Assembly (NCBI GenBank): GCA_022730295.1
Contig: DZCM01000002.1
Coordinates: 1 to 64,000 of the forward strand
Origin: Rhodanobacter sp.
GTDB taxonomy: Bacteria > Pseudomonadota > Gammaproteobacteria > Xanthomonadales > Rhodanobacteraceae
Direction of reading: 5' to 3'
DNA: 64,000 nt
This document shows positions 1 through 9,861 of this stretch, piece after piece. The translations under genes and the position numbers were made by a program. The notes beneath the pieces were generated by a model. The model did no database searches. It worked only from the letters and a program-made list of their open reading frames with translations, and was not told where the DNA came from. Position 1 is the stretch's first letter. Each line of letters begins with the position of its first letter.

Positions 1-2
1 TC

Positions 3-371
3 GGCGGCAGCTTCGGCGCCGGCAACTACGCCATGTGCGGCCGCGCCTATGGCGCGCGCTTCCTGTGGCTGTGGCCGAATGCGCGCATCAGCGTGATGGG
101 CGGCGAACAGGCGGCAGCGGTGCTGGCGACCGTCAAACGCGATGGCATCGAGGCCGCCGGCAAGACCTGGAGCACGGACGAGGAAGAAGCCTTCAAGGCC
201 CCGATCCGCGCACAGTACGAGCATCAGGGCAACCCGTACTACTCCAGCGCGCGGCTGTGGGACGACGGCATCATCGACCCGGTCGACACGCGACGCGTGC
301 TGGGTCTTGCCATCTCGGCATCCATGAATGCGCCGATCGAGCCGCAACGCTACGGCGTGTTCCGAATGTAG
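3..371 (+). CDS. methylcrotonoyl-CoA carboxylase beta (carboxyltransferase) subunit, C-terminal part, truncated by window start
   Basis: Translation [38 protein letters not shown]...[18 protein letters not shown] matches the carboxyltransferase C-terminus; other leucine-degradation genes nearby. Confidence 0.9.
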   Translation, partial: GGSFGAGNYAMCGRAYGARFLWLWPNARISVMGGEQAAAVLATVKRDGIEAAGKTWSTDEEEAFKAPIRAQYEHQGNPYYSSARLWDDGIIDPVDTRRVLGLAISASMNAPIEPQRYGVFRM

Positions 372-381
372 CTGGCCGCCA

Positions 382-1155
382 TCAGTAGAATTCGTACTCC
401 AGCTGGAAACGAACCGTGGTGTCGGGCGAATCGTGCGTCAGTCCGCCCAGGATCGCGAAGTCGTAGCGCAGGCTTTTCGCGTCGCCAAGCCGAACGCGCC
501 CGAACAACGCCGGCCCCACGCTCAGCCGTTCGGAGCGCAGGTGCGCGGGGTCGCCCAGCGAGCCGAATACCTGGATGCCGGGCTGGAAGCTGGAACGCAG
601 GTTGTACTTCCACTGTCCCTGGTACTTGAATTCGTTGCGTGAACCGTCCTCGTCGCCGGACAACGCATCCAGGCGGTGTTCCAGGTACAGGTTCAGGTTG
701 AATTGCGAGCGGTAGATTTCCTTCTGCAACATCGGGCCGAACACGAGGGTGTTTTCGTGGCCCAACCGGTTGTGTTCGAACTCGAGGAACAGGCCAGCGT
801 CGAGCCAATGCTCGCCGTGTTCGGTGAGCTGGAAGATGTTCTCGAGTTCGTATTCTTCGACGTGCGCGACATTGCCGGGCGTTTTCGAGTACTCGGCTTC
901 GAATTCGGCCCACCAGCGTGGCGCAAGCCCGTAACCCGCCGCGAGCTTGGTCGCCAGCTCGCCGTTGTCGCCCTGCCCCCAGTCAAACGACCCGCCCTTC
1001 AGCTCCAGCTCCCATTCGCGATAGTCCACGATGGGCGAATAGATGGCCGCCGCCGGTCCGGCGACCGCCGCCACCGGCGCCGCAAGCAGTCCGCCCAGCG
1101 CGACCAGGCCTGCCAGCGTGCGGATTGCCAGCCACCTTGAATTGTCTTGTTGCAT
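382..1155 (-). CDS. putative outer-membrane/periplasmic beta-rich protein with signal peptide, last gene of the FTR1 iron operon
   Basis: N-terminal hydrophobic signal, alternating beta-type sequence ending in LEYEFY (terminal aromatic), same strand as FTR1. Confidence 0.6.
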   Translation of the reverse strand: MQQDNSRWLAIRTLAGLVALGGLLAAPVAAVAGPAAAIYSPIVDYREWELELKGGSFDWGQGDNGELATKLAAGYGLAPRWWAEFEAEYSKTPGNVAHVEEYELENIFQLTEHGEHWLDAGLFLEFEHNRLGHENTLVFGPMLQKEIYRSQFNLNLYLEHRLDALSGDEDGSRNEFKYQGQWKYNLRSSFQPGIQVFGSLGDPAHLRSERLSVGPALFGRVRLGDAKSLRYDFAILGGLTHDSPDTTVRFQLEYEFY

Positions 1156-1287
1156 GTCGATTCCTTGCCATGGAAAACACCCGCATCCGGAAACGCCGAA
1201 GCGACGCGTGTCGCGTGACGCGGAATTCCGGACGCACCAACCCGCGACCGGGCAGTGCCGGCCTTCACCACACCTCTTGAACGAAGA

Positions 1288-2169
1288 TCAGGTCGTACCT
1301 GCCGCCTCGGATGCCGTGCGCGGGGCAGCTTGCCCACGTCGCCGTCGTGCCCGCGCATGCGAGGCCGCTTGCCGCCACGCCACCAGCCGCATTCCGGCCA
1401 CCAGGATGACGAACGTTGCGATCCAGAACACCAGTTGCATGCCGGCAGGTCGTGCCTCGTAGCCGGTGAGGATGTGCACGGCCTGGCCGACGATCGAACC
1501 GTTGGTCAGCAACCTCGATGTGTCCCACAACTGGTTGCCCCACGCCGGCAGCAGGTTGGCCTGGATCAGGAAACCCGCTGCGGTAGATGCCAAACCCGAC
1601 GCCAGCACCACCAGCATCCAGTTGGTTGCGCTGAAGAAGTAGCGGATCGGGATGCGCAGCAAGCCGAAATACAACGCAAAGCCGAGCGCAACACCGCCTG
1701 CGAGCCCCAACGGCACGCCAGCGAAGAATCCCATCTTGCCGGCACCACCCGCGGCCATGCCGTACAGGAACAGCACGATCTCCGAACCCTCGCGCAGCAC
1801 CGCCAACGCTACCACCGCGAGCAAGATCGTGATTGAACTCGACCCGGCTTTCACCGAATCGGTCACCTGTTTCATCTGCTGCACCATTTCCTTGCCGTGG
1901 CTGGACATCCAGGTGACGTGCCAGCCGATCATCACCACGGCGGTCAGCAACACCGCGGCCTGAAACACTTCCTGACCGATGCCGCCGAGCGAGCCTTCGA
2001 TGAAGCCCATACCCACCGCGACGACGATCGCGCCGATCACGCCAAGGGCGATGCCGCCGCCGACGAACACGCCGCGACGCGGCACCCCACGCGTGGCCGC
2101 CGCGACCACGGTGATGATCAGGGCCGCTTCCAGGACTTCACGAAAAACGAGGAGTGCGATGCCGAGCAT
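1288..2169 (-). CDS. FTR1/EfeU family iron permease
   Basis: Two RExxE motifs (REVLE, REGSE), multi-TM. Confidence 0.9.
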   Translation of the reverse strand: MLGIALLVFREVLEAALIITVVAAATRGVPRRGVFVGGGIALGVIGAIVVAVGMGFIEGSLGGIGQEVFQAAVLLTAVVMIGWHVTWMSSHGKEMVQQMKQVTDSVKAGSSSITILLAVVALAVLREGSEIVLFLYGMAAGGAGKMGFFAGVPLGLAGGVALGFALYFGLLRIPIRYFFSATNWMLVVLASGLASTAAGFLIQANLLPAWGNQLWDTSRLLTNGSIVGQAVHILTGYEARPAGMQLVFWIATFVILVAGMRLVAWRQAASHARARRRRGQAAPRTASEAAGTT

Positions 2170-2175
2170 GGTCGT

Positions 2176-2517
2176 CTATTCCGCCACCAGGGTGCCGGTG
2201 GTGGCCTGGTGGAAATCGTCGAAGAACTTGTAAGTACCCTTGTCGAGCGGGCCGATGAAAACGGTGATCGTCGAGTTGGGCAACACGATCTTCTCGCGGT
2301 TGAAATCACTGCTCTCGAACTCCGAGGGCATGGCATTCTTGTTGGTCACCAACACTCTGATCTTGGTGTTGGCCGGAACCTTCAACGTCGCCGGTTGGAA
2401 CTGATGGTTCTGCAACACCAGATGGAACTCGGGCATGTCCGCCGCGCGCGCGCCCGCGGACACGCCGCCGCCCAACACCACCAACGCAATCGCCAGCAAC
2501 CAAATACGCATCATCAA
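2176..2517 (-). CDS. cupredoxin-domain periplasmic protein, FTR1-associated
   Basis: Signal peptide; FHLVLQNHQFQPATLKVPANTKIRVLVTNKNAMPSEFES...KGTYKFFDDFHQ cupredoxin pattern; adjacent to FTR1. Confidence 0.85.
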   Translation of the reverse strand: MMMRIWLLAIALVVLGGGVSAGARAADMPEFHLVLQNHQFQPATLKVPANTKIRVLVTNKNAMPSEFESSDFNREKIVLPNSTITVFIGPLDKGTYKFFDDFHQATTGTLVAE

Positions 2518-2554
2518 TATTCCTGCACCTGGCCCAACCCGGGCCTTGTTGATG

Positions 2555-2579
2555 GCAAATACTAATCGTTCTCATTTGC
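2555..2579. promoter_or_regulatory. candidate Fur box upstream of the iron operon
   Basis: GCAAATACTAATCGTTCTCATTTGC, 25-bp imperfect palindrome with perfect 6-bp outer arms; resembles the AATGAGAATnATTCTCATT Fur consensus; 38 bp upstream of the cupredoxin ATG. Confidence 0.7.
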
Positions 2580-2680
2580 AAAGGCAACCCGGCCAACCGG
2601 AACAGGCCGCATGCCCATGCCGCGCGGACAGCCACCAGCACGAACGCGTTATCCTTTTCGCTTTGATCCGGGACGCGAAG

Positions 2681-3475
2681 ATGGCGGAATCCATCCTGCT
2701 CGAACGCCAAGGCGCGGTTGCCGCCGTCACCCTGAACCGCGCGCAAGTCCACAACGCCTTCGATGACACCCTGATCGCCGAATTGACCGCCGCGCTGCAG
2801 TCGCTGGCGACTGATTCCGCCGTGCATGCGCTGGTGCTGACCGGCGCCGGCACCACCTTCTCCGCCGGTGCCGACCTCAACTGGATGCGCGGCATGGCGC
2901 AGGCCAGCGAGTCCGAAAACCGCGACGACGCGCTGCGGCTGGCGAAGCTGCTGCGCACCCTGCAATTCTTTCCCAAGCCCACGATCGCACGTGTCAATGG
3001 TTCGGCCTACGGCGGCGGTGTCGGCTTGATCGCCTGTTGTGACATTGCCATTGGCGTTGCCGGTGCAAAGTTCTCGCTTTCAGAAGTGAAGCTGGGGCTG
3101 GTGCCGGCCATAATCGCGCCTTATGTCGTGCAGGCCGTCGGTCCGCGCCAGGCACGTCGGCTGTTCGTCAGTGCGGAAGTCTTCGATGCCGCGGAAGCGG
3201 CACGCATCGGGCTGCTGCACCAATGCGTTGCGCCGGAGCAACTGGACGCCGCCATCGACCGGCAATTGCATTTTCTGGCCAAGGGCGGTCCTGCCGCGCA
3301 ACACGAAGCCAAGCAGCTGGCCCTGCGCACCGCCGGCATGACGCTCGAAGCTTGCGAGCGCATCGACGTCGAGAACGCGGAACTGATCGCGCGTTTGCGT
3401 GTGTCAACGGAAGGGCAGCAAGGCCTCTCGGCATTCCTCGACAAACGTCCGCCACGCTGGGCGGCGAAGGACTGA
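2681..3475 (+). CDS. enoyl-CoA hydratase/isomerase family (probable methylglutaconyl-CoA hydratase)
   Basis: MAESILLERQGAVAAVTLNRAQVHNAFDD...GTTFSAGADLNWMRGMA crotonase motifs; leucine-degradation context. Confidence 0.88.
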   Translation: MAESILLERQGAVAAVTLNRAQVHNAFDDTLIAELTAALQSLATDSAVHALVLTGAGTTFSAGADLNWMRGMAQASESENRDDALRLAKLLRTLQFFPKPTIARVNGSAYGGGVGLIACCDIAIGVAGAKFSLSEVKLGLVPAIIAPYVVQAVGPRQARRLFVSAEVFDAAEAARIGLLHQCVAPEQLDAAIDRQLHFLAKGGPAAQHEAKQLALRTAGMTLEACERIDVENAELIARLRVSTEGQQGLSAFLDKRPPRWAAKD

Positions 3476-3477
3476 GC

Positions 3478-3867
3478 ATGCTCGACCATATCGGTTTTCC
3501 CGTTTCCAATTTCCTGCACAGCCGCAAGTTCTATGCAGCCGTACTTGAACCGCTGGGCATCGGCCTGGTGATGGAGGTCAGCGCCGAACAGACCGGCGGC
3601 CCCTCGCATGCAGGGTTCGGCGAGAACGGCAAACCCTACTTCTGGATCGGCGACGGTGAAGGCATCTTGCGCGGCCGTTTCCACGTCGCGTTCACTGCCA
3701 GGACCCGTGCCGACGTGGACGCCTTCCACCAGGCCGCGCTGCTCATGGGTGCGCGCGACAACGGGCATCCCGGCCTGCGTCCGCACTACCACGAGCACTA
3801 TTACGCCGCCTTCGTGCTGGACCCGGACGGGCACAACATCGAAGCGGTCTGCCACAATCCCGGTTGA
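3478..3867 (+). CDS. VOC (glyoxalase/bleomycin resistance) family protein
   Basis: MLDHIGFPVSNFLHSRKFYAAVLEPLG...FVLDPDGHNIEAVCHNP. Confidence 0.88.
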   Translation: MLDHIGFPVSNFLHSRKFYAAVLEPLGIGLVMEVSAEQTGGPSHAGFGENGKPYFWIGDGEGILRGRFHVAFTARTRADVDAFHQAALLMGARDNGHPGLRPHYHEHYYAAFVLDPDGHNIEAVCHNPG

Positions 3868-3893
3868 TTTCACGCAAGCTCGGCAATGACACG

Positions 3894-5885
3894 ATGTTCG
3901 AAAAAATCCTGATCGCCAACCGCGGCGAAATCGCCTGCCGCGTGATCCGCACCTGCTGCCGGCTCGGCATCCACACCATTGCGGTGTATTCCGAGGCCGA
4001 CAAGGACGCCCGGCACGTCCGGCTCGCCGACGAGGCCTGGCCGATCGGCGGGCCGACGCCGGCCGAGTCGTATCTGCGCGGTGACGCGATCATCGAGGTC
4101 GCAAAAAAAACCGGCGCGCGGGCGATCCATCCCGGCTATGGATTCCTGTCCGAAAACACCGGCTTTTCGCGCGCGTGCCGCGACGCCGGCATCGTCTTCA
4201 TCGGCCCGGACCCCGAGAGCATCGAGGCGATGGGATCCAAAGCCGCCGCCAAGCACGTGATGCGCAAGCACGGCGTGCCGCTGGTGCCGGGCTACGACGG
4301 TGACAATCAGGACAATGCATTTCTGGCGGAACAGGCCCGGCAAATGGGCTACCCCATTCTGCTGAAGCCGTCCGCCGGCGGCGGCGGCAAGGGCATGCAG
4401 ATCGTGCGCAGCGACGCCGAATTTCCAGATGCGCTCACCACCGCCCAGCGCGTCGCCAAGGCGGCGTTCGGGGATGCCGCGATGCTGCTTGAACGTTACA
4501 TCGAGCACCCCCGCCACATCGAATTCCAGGTCTTCGGCGATCGTCACGGCAACGTGATCCACCTCGACGAGCGCGAGTGCTCGGCGCAACGCCGCTACCA
4601 GAAAGTGCTGGAAGAAACGCCCTCGCCATTCCTCAATCCCGAACGGCGCGCCGCGATGGGTGCCGCGGCGGTCGCCGCGGCCAAGGCCGTGAACTACGTC
4701 GGCGCCGGCACCGTCGAATTCATCGTGGGGCCAGAAGGTGACTTCCATTTCATGGAAATGAACACCCGCCTGCAAGTCGAACACCCGGTCACCGAGATGA
4801 CCCACGGCATTGATCTGGTCGAATGGCAACTGCGCATCGCCAACGGCGAGCCATTGCCACTCACGCAGGAACAGGTACATTCGCACGGCCATGCGTTCGA
4901 AGCGCGCCTGTACGCCGAGGATCCAGAGCACGGCTTCCTGCCAAGTTCGGGCAAGCTGCTGCGCCTGCATTTGCCGGCACCTTCCAATCACGTGCGCCTC
5001 GACGTCGGCGTGATCGAAGGCGACACCGTCACGATCTTCTACGACCCCATGATCGCCAAGCTGATCGTGTGGGACGCCGATCGTCCCTCAGCCTTGCAAC
5101 GGATGCGCGAGGCGCTGGCCGATTGCGAAATCATCGGCCCTAAATCCAACATCGCCTTCCTCGAACGGCTGGTTCAGCATCCCACGGTCGTCGAGGGCCG
5201 CATCGACACCGGCTATCTCGATCGCCACCTCGATGAATTCGTGGCGGGAGAATCGCAACCCGCGCACGGCGCGCTATTCACAGCCGCGCTGGCCGCGCTG
5301 ATGCACGACGAGCAGCATGTCGCTGTCGGCCCCACCGATCCGCACTCACCCTGGAACACTGCCGACGCCTGGCGCATCGGCCACGCCGGCAAGCGCATCG
5401 TTGCGCTGGCACTGGGCGACGCCCGCCACGAGATCGAGGCGTGGGGTTACGCAGGCAACTACAAACTGAAACTCGCCGAAGTGGCCTGCAACGTGACCGG
5501 CGCTCGTTGGGATGGTCACACCTTGAGCGCGCGCTTTGACGACCAGGCGCGCAACTGTGATGTTCGGGCCGATGCCAATCGTGTACTGCTGCACGATGAC
5601 ACAGGGAATCGCTGGCGCTTCCTGCGTGCCGCGGCCTTCGCCTGGGAAACCAGCGACAGTGCCGGCGGCGACACGATTGTCGCGCCGATGCCCGGCAAGA
5701 TCGTACTGGTCAAGGCCAAGGCCGGCGACACGGTCGAGGCTGGCCAGGAACTGCTGGTGATGGAGGCGATGAAGATGGAACTGTCGCTGAAGGCGCCACG
5801 CGCGGGAACCATCGCGGACATCTCCGCTGCTGCCAGCGACTTCGTCGAAGCCGACACCGTGCTGGTGCGTTTCGCCGAAGAGTGA
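3894..5885 (+). CDS. acyl-CoA carboxylase biotin-carboxylase/biotin carrier subunit (probable methylcrotonoyl-CoA carboxylase alpha)
   Basis: MFEKILIANRGEIACRVIRTCC...; biotin attachment motif VMEAMKMEL. Confidence 0.93.
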   Translation: MFEKILIANRGEIACRVIRTCCRLGIHTIAVYSEADKDARHVRLADEAWPIGGPTPAESYLRGDAIIEVAKKTGARAIHPGYGFLSENTGFSRACRDAGIVFIGPDPESIEAMGSKAAAKHVMRKHGVPLVPGYDGDNQDNAFLAEQARQMGYPILLKPSAGGGGKGMQIVRSDAEFPDALTTAQRVAKAAFGDAAMLLERYIEHPRHIEFQVFGDRHGNVIHLDERECSAQRRYQKVLEETPSPFLNPERRAAMGAAAVAAAKAVNYVGAGTVEFIVGPEGDFHFMEMNTRLQVEHPVTEMTHGIDLVEWQLRIANGEPLPLTQEQVHSHGHAFEARLYAEDPEHGFLPSSGKLLRLHLPAPSNHVRLDVGVIEGDTVTIFYDPMIAKLIVWDADRPSALQRMREALADCEIIGPKSNIAFLERLVQHPTVVEGRIDTGYLDRHLDEFVAGESQPAHGALFTAALAALMHDEQHVAVGPTDPHSPWNTADAWRIGHAGKRIVALALGDARHEIEAWGYAGNYKLKLAEVACNVTGARWDGHTLSARFDDQARNCDVRADANRVLLHDDTGNRWRFLRAAAFAWETSDSAGGDTIVAPMPGKIVLVKAKAGDTVEAGQELLVMEAMKMELSLKAPRAGTIADISAAASDFVEADTVLVRFAEE

Positions 5886-5986
5886 CGGCCCCACCATCGG
5901 GCACGCCACGCCCCCTTCGTTTCGAATACGGTGGTCATGCGCGCGCAGCTTCAAGGCACGCCGCACCGTCCGCGGCCGTCCGCACA

Positions 5987-6000
5987 GTGTCCGCGGACAC
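5987..6000. promoter_or_regulatory. candidate enhancer (UAS) palindrome for a sigma-54 activator
   Basis: Perfect 14-bp palindrome GTGTCCGCGGACAC about 95 bp upstream of the predicted sigma-54 start. Confidence 0.5.
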
Positions 6001-6062
6001 GCATCTGCGCAAACAGCCATCGGTAAGCCACTGACATCACAGACGAATATTCCGCGCCACGC

Positions 6063-6080
6063 TTGGCACCCCACTTGCTA
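6063..6080 (+). promoter_or_regulatory. sigma-54 (-24/-12) promoter
   Basis: TTGGCAC-CCCAC-TTGCTA matches TGGCAC-N5-TTGCW with correct GG/GC spacing. Confidence 0.75.
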
Positions 6081-6155
6081 CCGGAACCAGTGTCATGCCT
6101 TTCTGCGGCATTGCACGCTGTGCCGCACGGCACGGGCAACGGGAGGCCCGGCAAC

Positions 6156-7466
6156 ATGTTTGGCTATTACCTCGATCTTGCATTGCGCAGCTTGCGGCGC
6201 AGCCCCGGCCTCACCGCGTTGATGGTGCTCAGCATCGGCGTCGGCGTGGCGCTGGCGATGACGACGTGGTCACTGGTGCACAGCCTCGCGGGCAATCCGG
6301 TCCCGCAAAAATCGACGCGACTGTTCGTGCCGACCATCGACGTGTGGGGTCCCGATGCGCGCTCGAAGGCTGGCGGCAATGAACCACCCTCACTGCTGGA
6401 CTATGCGACAGCGCAGGCGCTGTTGCGCGACGGTCGCGCGACCTACCAATCCGCAACGTACTGGATTTCGCCGACCGTGGTGCCAAGCACGCCGGGCACC
6501 CATCCGTTCAACGCATCGGGCTTCGCGGTCACCGGCCAGTTCTTCCCGATGCTGGACGTGCCGTTCAAGTACGGCAGTGGCTGGAGTGATGCCAACGAAG
6601 CGGATCGCGCGCAGGTCGTGGTCATCAGCAGCGAGTTGAACGACCAGGTCTTCGGGGGTGGCAATAGTGTCGGCAAGAGCTTCGCCATCAACGGCCGCGA
6701 CTTTCGCGTGGTTGGCGTACTCGCCAACTGGAACACGCAGTTCGCCTACTACGACGTGCCGGCCTACGGCGGCTATATGGTCCAACCGATCGGCGTGTTC
6801 CTGCCGTTCACCACCGCGGTGGCAATGCGCCTGCCGCCCGACGGTTCAACTGGCTGTTTCAAGGAACCGGCACAGCCTGGCTTCGATGGGTTCATGAAGT
6901 CCAGCTGCGTCTGGATCAGTTACGTCGCCGAACTGGATACGCCTGCCGCCGTGCAGCGCTACAAGGAATACTTGCAGAACTTCGCGAGCCAGCGCTTCGC
7001 CTGGCCACCCAATGTTCGGCTACGCAATTTGATGGGCTGGCTGGATTACCTGCAGGTGCTGCCGTCTGGCGTGCGGATGCTGCCGTTGGCCGGCGTCGGC
7101 CTGCTCATCGTCTGCCTGGTGGACACGATCGGCTTGATGCTGGCGCGGTTCCTGCGCCGCTCCGGCGAGATCGGCGTGCGGCGGGCGCTGGGTGCGCCGC
7201 GGCGCGCGATCTACGCGCAGTTCATGACCGAAGGCGCATTGATCGGCGTGGCCGGGGGAATCGCTGGCGTGTGCTTCACGGCGCTCGGCGTGTGGTGGCT
7301 GCGCGTCAAGCTTCCGGAATCGTGGACGGCGATGGTGCCGCGCATGGACGCGAGTTTGCTCGCGATCACCGTCGCTGCGGCCATCGTCGCGACACTGCTT
7401 GCCGCGGTATACCCGATCTGGCGCGCGGCGCACGTGCAGCCGGCAATCCAGGTCAAGACCCATTGA
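6156..7466 (+). CDS. MacB/FtsX-type ABC transporter permease
   Basis: N-terminal TM plus MacB-like periplasmic core, C-terminal RRSGEIGVRRALGAPRRAIYAQFM FtsX motif. Confidence 0.88.
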   Translation: MFGYYLDLALRSLRRSPGLTALMVLSIGVGVALAMTTWSLVHSLAGNPVPQKSTRLFVPTIDVWGPDARSKAGGNEPPSLLDYATAQALLRDGRATYQSATYWISPTVVPSTPGTHPFNASGFAVTGQFFPMLDVPFKYGSGWSDANEADRAQVVVISSELNDQVFGGGNSVGKSFAINGRDFRVVGVLANWNTQFAYYDVPAYGGYMVQPIGVFLPFTTAVAMRLPPDGSTGCFKEPAQPGFDGFMKSSCVWISYVAELDTPAAVQRYKEYLQNFASQRFAWPPNVRLRNLMGWLDYLQVLPSGVRMLPLAGVGLLIVCLVDTIGLMLARFLRRSGEIGVRRALGAPRRAIYAQFMTEGALIGVAGGIAGVCFTALGVWWLRVKLPESWTAMVPRMDASLLAITVAAAIVATLLAAVYPIWRAAHVQPAIQVKTH

Positions 7467-7476
7467 GGACACGGCC

Positions 7477-8739
7477 ATGATCTTGCCTCCCATTCTCGCG
7501 GCGCTTCGCAAGCACAAGGCGGGCGCGTTCCTGATCGGCCTGCAGATCGCGCTGACGCTGGCCATCGTGTGCAACCTGATTGCGATCATCGGTCCGCTGG
7601 CACAACTCATGCAGCGGCCGACCGGACTGGCCGAGCACGACCTGTTTCTCATCGAGCAACGTTACGTCGATGCCCCGGCCGGACACGATCCGGCCACCCT
7701 GGCAAAGCTCGACGCCATGCAACTGACGGATATCGCCGCGCTGCGGGCCCTGCCAGACGTGCAGGACGCGACGCCGGTCACTTCGCTGCCGTTGCTACGC
7801 AGCGGCTACTCGCGCGGCATTTCCACGCAACCAGCGCAGGTCCACGGCACCACGCAAGCGCGCATCTTCCACGGCGATCAGCAAATGCTGGCGACACTTG
7901 GCCTGCAACGGGTGGCCGGGCGTGATTTCAACGCTACCGACGTGCGCCACGGCGCCAATGACGATTCGATCGCGGCACCGACTGTCATGGTCACACGCGC
8001 ATTGGCCGAGCGCTTGTTCCCGCACGGCGATGGCCTGGGCAAACCGATCTACTTCAACGGCAGTTCGGTGCCCAGCACGATCGTTGGCATCGTTGCGCGC
8101 ATGCTCACCGACAACCCCGACGGTGAAAAATCCCTTGCCTGGAACGCCGTACTGGTCCCTGCGCGCATCGATGCGGCGACAACCATGTACGCGGTGCGCG
8201 CCAAACCGGGACGCCTGCAGCAAGCCATGCAAGCGGCCCGCGAGGCGCTGTTCAAGGTCGATCCCATGCGGGTGATCCAGCCGGGCGGCCGCTACGAAAT
8301 GCAGGGCATCCACAGTTTTGCGCAGATTCGAACCTGGGGCTACCTGGCCGATCGTTTCATCGTCCAGATCATGACCACCATCTGCGTGATCTTGCTGGCG
8401 GTCACGGCCATCGGCATGGCCGGCCTCACCAGTTTCTGGGTCGGCCAGCGGCACAAGCAAATCGGCATTCGCCGCGCGCTGGGCGCAACGCGCGCCAACA
8501 TCCTGCATTACTTCCAGATCGAAAACCTCGTGATCGCGGGTGGCGGCTGCGCCGTCGGCGTGGTGTTGGCGATCGGCATCAACCTTGCGCTGCTCAAAGC
8601 ATTCCAGATGGAGCGCATGCCGGTGTGGTACGTAATCATCGGCGTTTTGGTGATCCTTGCTCTGGGCCAACTCGCGGTGTTCGTGCCCGCACGGCGCGCT
8701 TCGAGTGTGCCCCCCGTCGTGGCAACCCGCAGCGTCTGA
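7477..8739 (+). CDS. MacB/FtsX-type ABC transporter permease
   Basis: GQRHKQIGIRRALGATRANILHYFQIENL FtsX motif, tandem with previous gene. Confidence 0.88.
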   Translation: MILPPILAALRKHKAGAFLIGLQIALTLAIVCNLIAIIGPLAQLMQRPTGLAEHDLFLIEQRYVDAPAGHDPATLAKLDAMQLTDIAALRALPDVQDATPVTSLPLLRSGYSRGISTQPAQVHGTTQARIFHGDQQMLATLGLQRVAGRDFNATDVRHGANDDSIAAPTVMVTRALAERLFPHGDGLGKPIYFNGSSVPSTIVGIVARMLTDNPDGEKSLAWNAVLVPARIDAATTMYAVRAKPGRLQQAMQAAREALFKVDPMRVIQPGGRYEMQGIHSFAQIRTWGYLADRFIVQIMTTICVILLAVTAIGMAGLTSFWVGQRHKQIGIRRALGATRANILHYFQIENLVIAGGGCAVGVVLAIGINLALLKAFQMERMPVWYVIIGVLVILALGQLAVFVPARRASSVPPVVATRSV

Positions 8740-8840
8740 GTATGGATTGCAGTACAGGGTGAACAAAGTCCCCCTGCTCCAGTCCAAGCCCTGCGATGAT
8801 GGGTTTGGAACAGATCCATCCGTGGACCGAAGGACGTTTG

Positions 8841-9830
8841 ATGACGATACACCCCGCCGCCGCGAGCCTGGGAATGCTGGTGATGCTGGCGTGCGCGCAG
8901 CCTGCCGGCGCGGTAACGCCGGATGGCCCGGGCGTGCAGATGCTCAAGGTCGAGAATCACCGGGGCGCGCGGGATTACTTCGCAGCTGCGCTGCGCGAGC
9001 ACCCGCAAGATGCGCAGGCCATGGCCGGCATGGCCAAGCTGGAGCTGACCGAAGCCCACAACAAGGCTGCGGTTGAATGGGCGTCGAAGGCGGCGGCGGT
9101 GGCACCGACCAACGCCGAATACCAGATGCTGTTGGGCTACGCCTACGCGCATTACATCCACAATGTGAACATCTTCCGCAGGCTTGGAATGGCCCACAAA
9201 GTTCGCGCCGCCTTCAAACGCGCGGTCGAGCTGGCACCTGACAGCGCCGATGGGCGCGCCGATCTTGCAAGTTTCTACATCCTTGCCCCCGGCATTGCCG
9301 GCGGCAACCTTGCCAAGGCGAAACTGCAACTTGACGCCCTGGACAAGCTTGCCCCGGTTCGCGCGAACGCACTGCACGCCGAAATCGCGATGAAGCAACA
9401 CGATCCTGCGGCAGCCGGACGCTATATGCGTACTGCCGCGAAAATTGATGCCACCGGCAGCGGCGACCTGTACCTCGGCAAGTTCCTCGTGTCGCAAAAG
9501 GACTACACCGGTGCCTTCACTGCATTCGAAACCGGGATTCACGAACACCCATCCAACAGCGCCAACTATTACCAGTTCGGGCGGCTTGCCACCATCACCG
9601 GGACCCACGTGCAGGCCGGCATCCGCGACCTCAAGAAATACTTGACCATGCCGCACCGCTGGCAGCCCGACACACCCACGTACAAATGGGCGCGCTATCG
9701 GCTGGGCGTGCTGTACTCGATCGCCGGCGACGAAGTCGCCGCCAGGTCACAGTATCGGGCGGCCCTCGCCATGGATCCTGATTTCAAGCAGGCGGCAGCC
9801 GCATTGCATGCGCAGCAAGGCGGCGGCTGA
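8841..9830 (+). CDS. secreted/periplasmic tetratricopeptide-repeat protein
   Basis: Signal peptide (MTIHPAAASLGMLVMLACAQPAGA) then TPR-like repeats. Confidence 0.75.
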   Translation: MTIHPAAASLGMLVMLACAQPAGAVTPDGPGVQMLKVENHRGARDYFAAALREHPQDAQAMAGMAKLELTEAHNKAAVEWASKAAAVAPTNAEYQMLLGYAYAHYIHNVNIFRRLGMAHKVRAAFKRAVELAPDSADGRADLASFYILAPGIAGGNLAKAKLQLDALDKLAPVRANALHAEIAMKQHDPAAAGRYMRTAAKIDATGSGDLYLGKFLVSQKDYTGAFTAFETGIHEHPSNSANYYQFGRLATITGTHVQAGIRDLKKYLTMPHRWQPDTPTYKWARYRLGVLYSIAGDEVAARSQYRAALAMDPDFKQAAAALHAQQGGG

Positions 9831-9861
9831 CCAACACGCCGCCTGGCAACGCGATCGGCCG

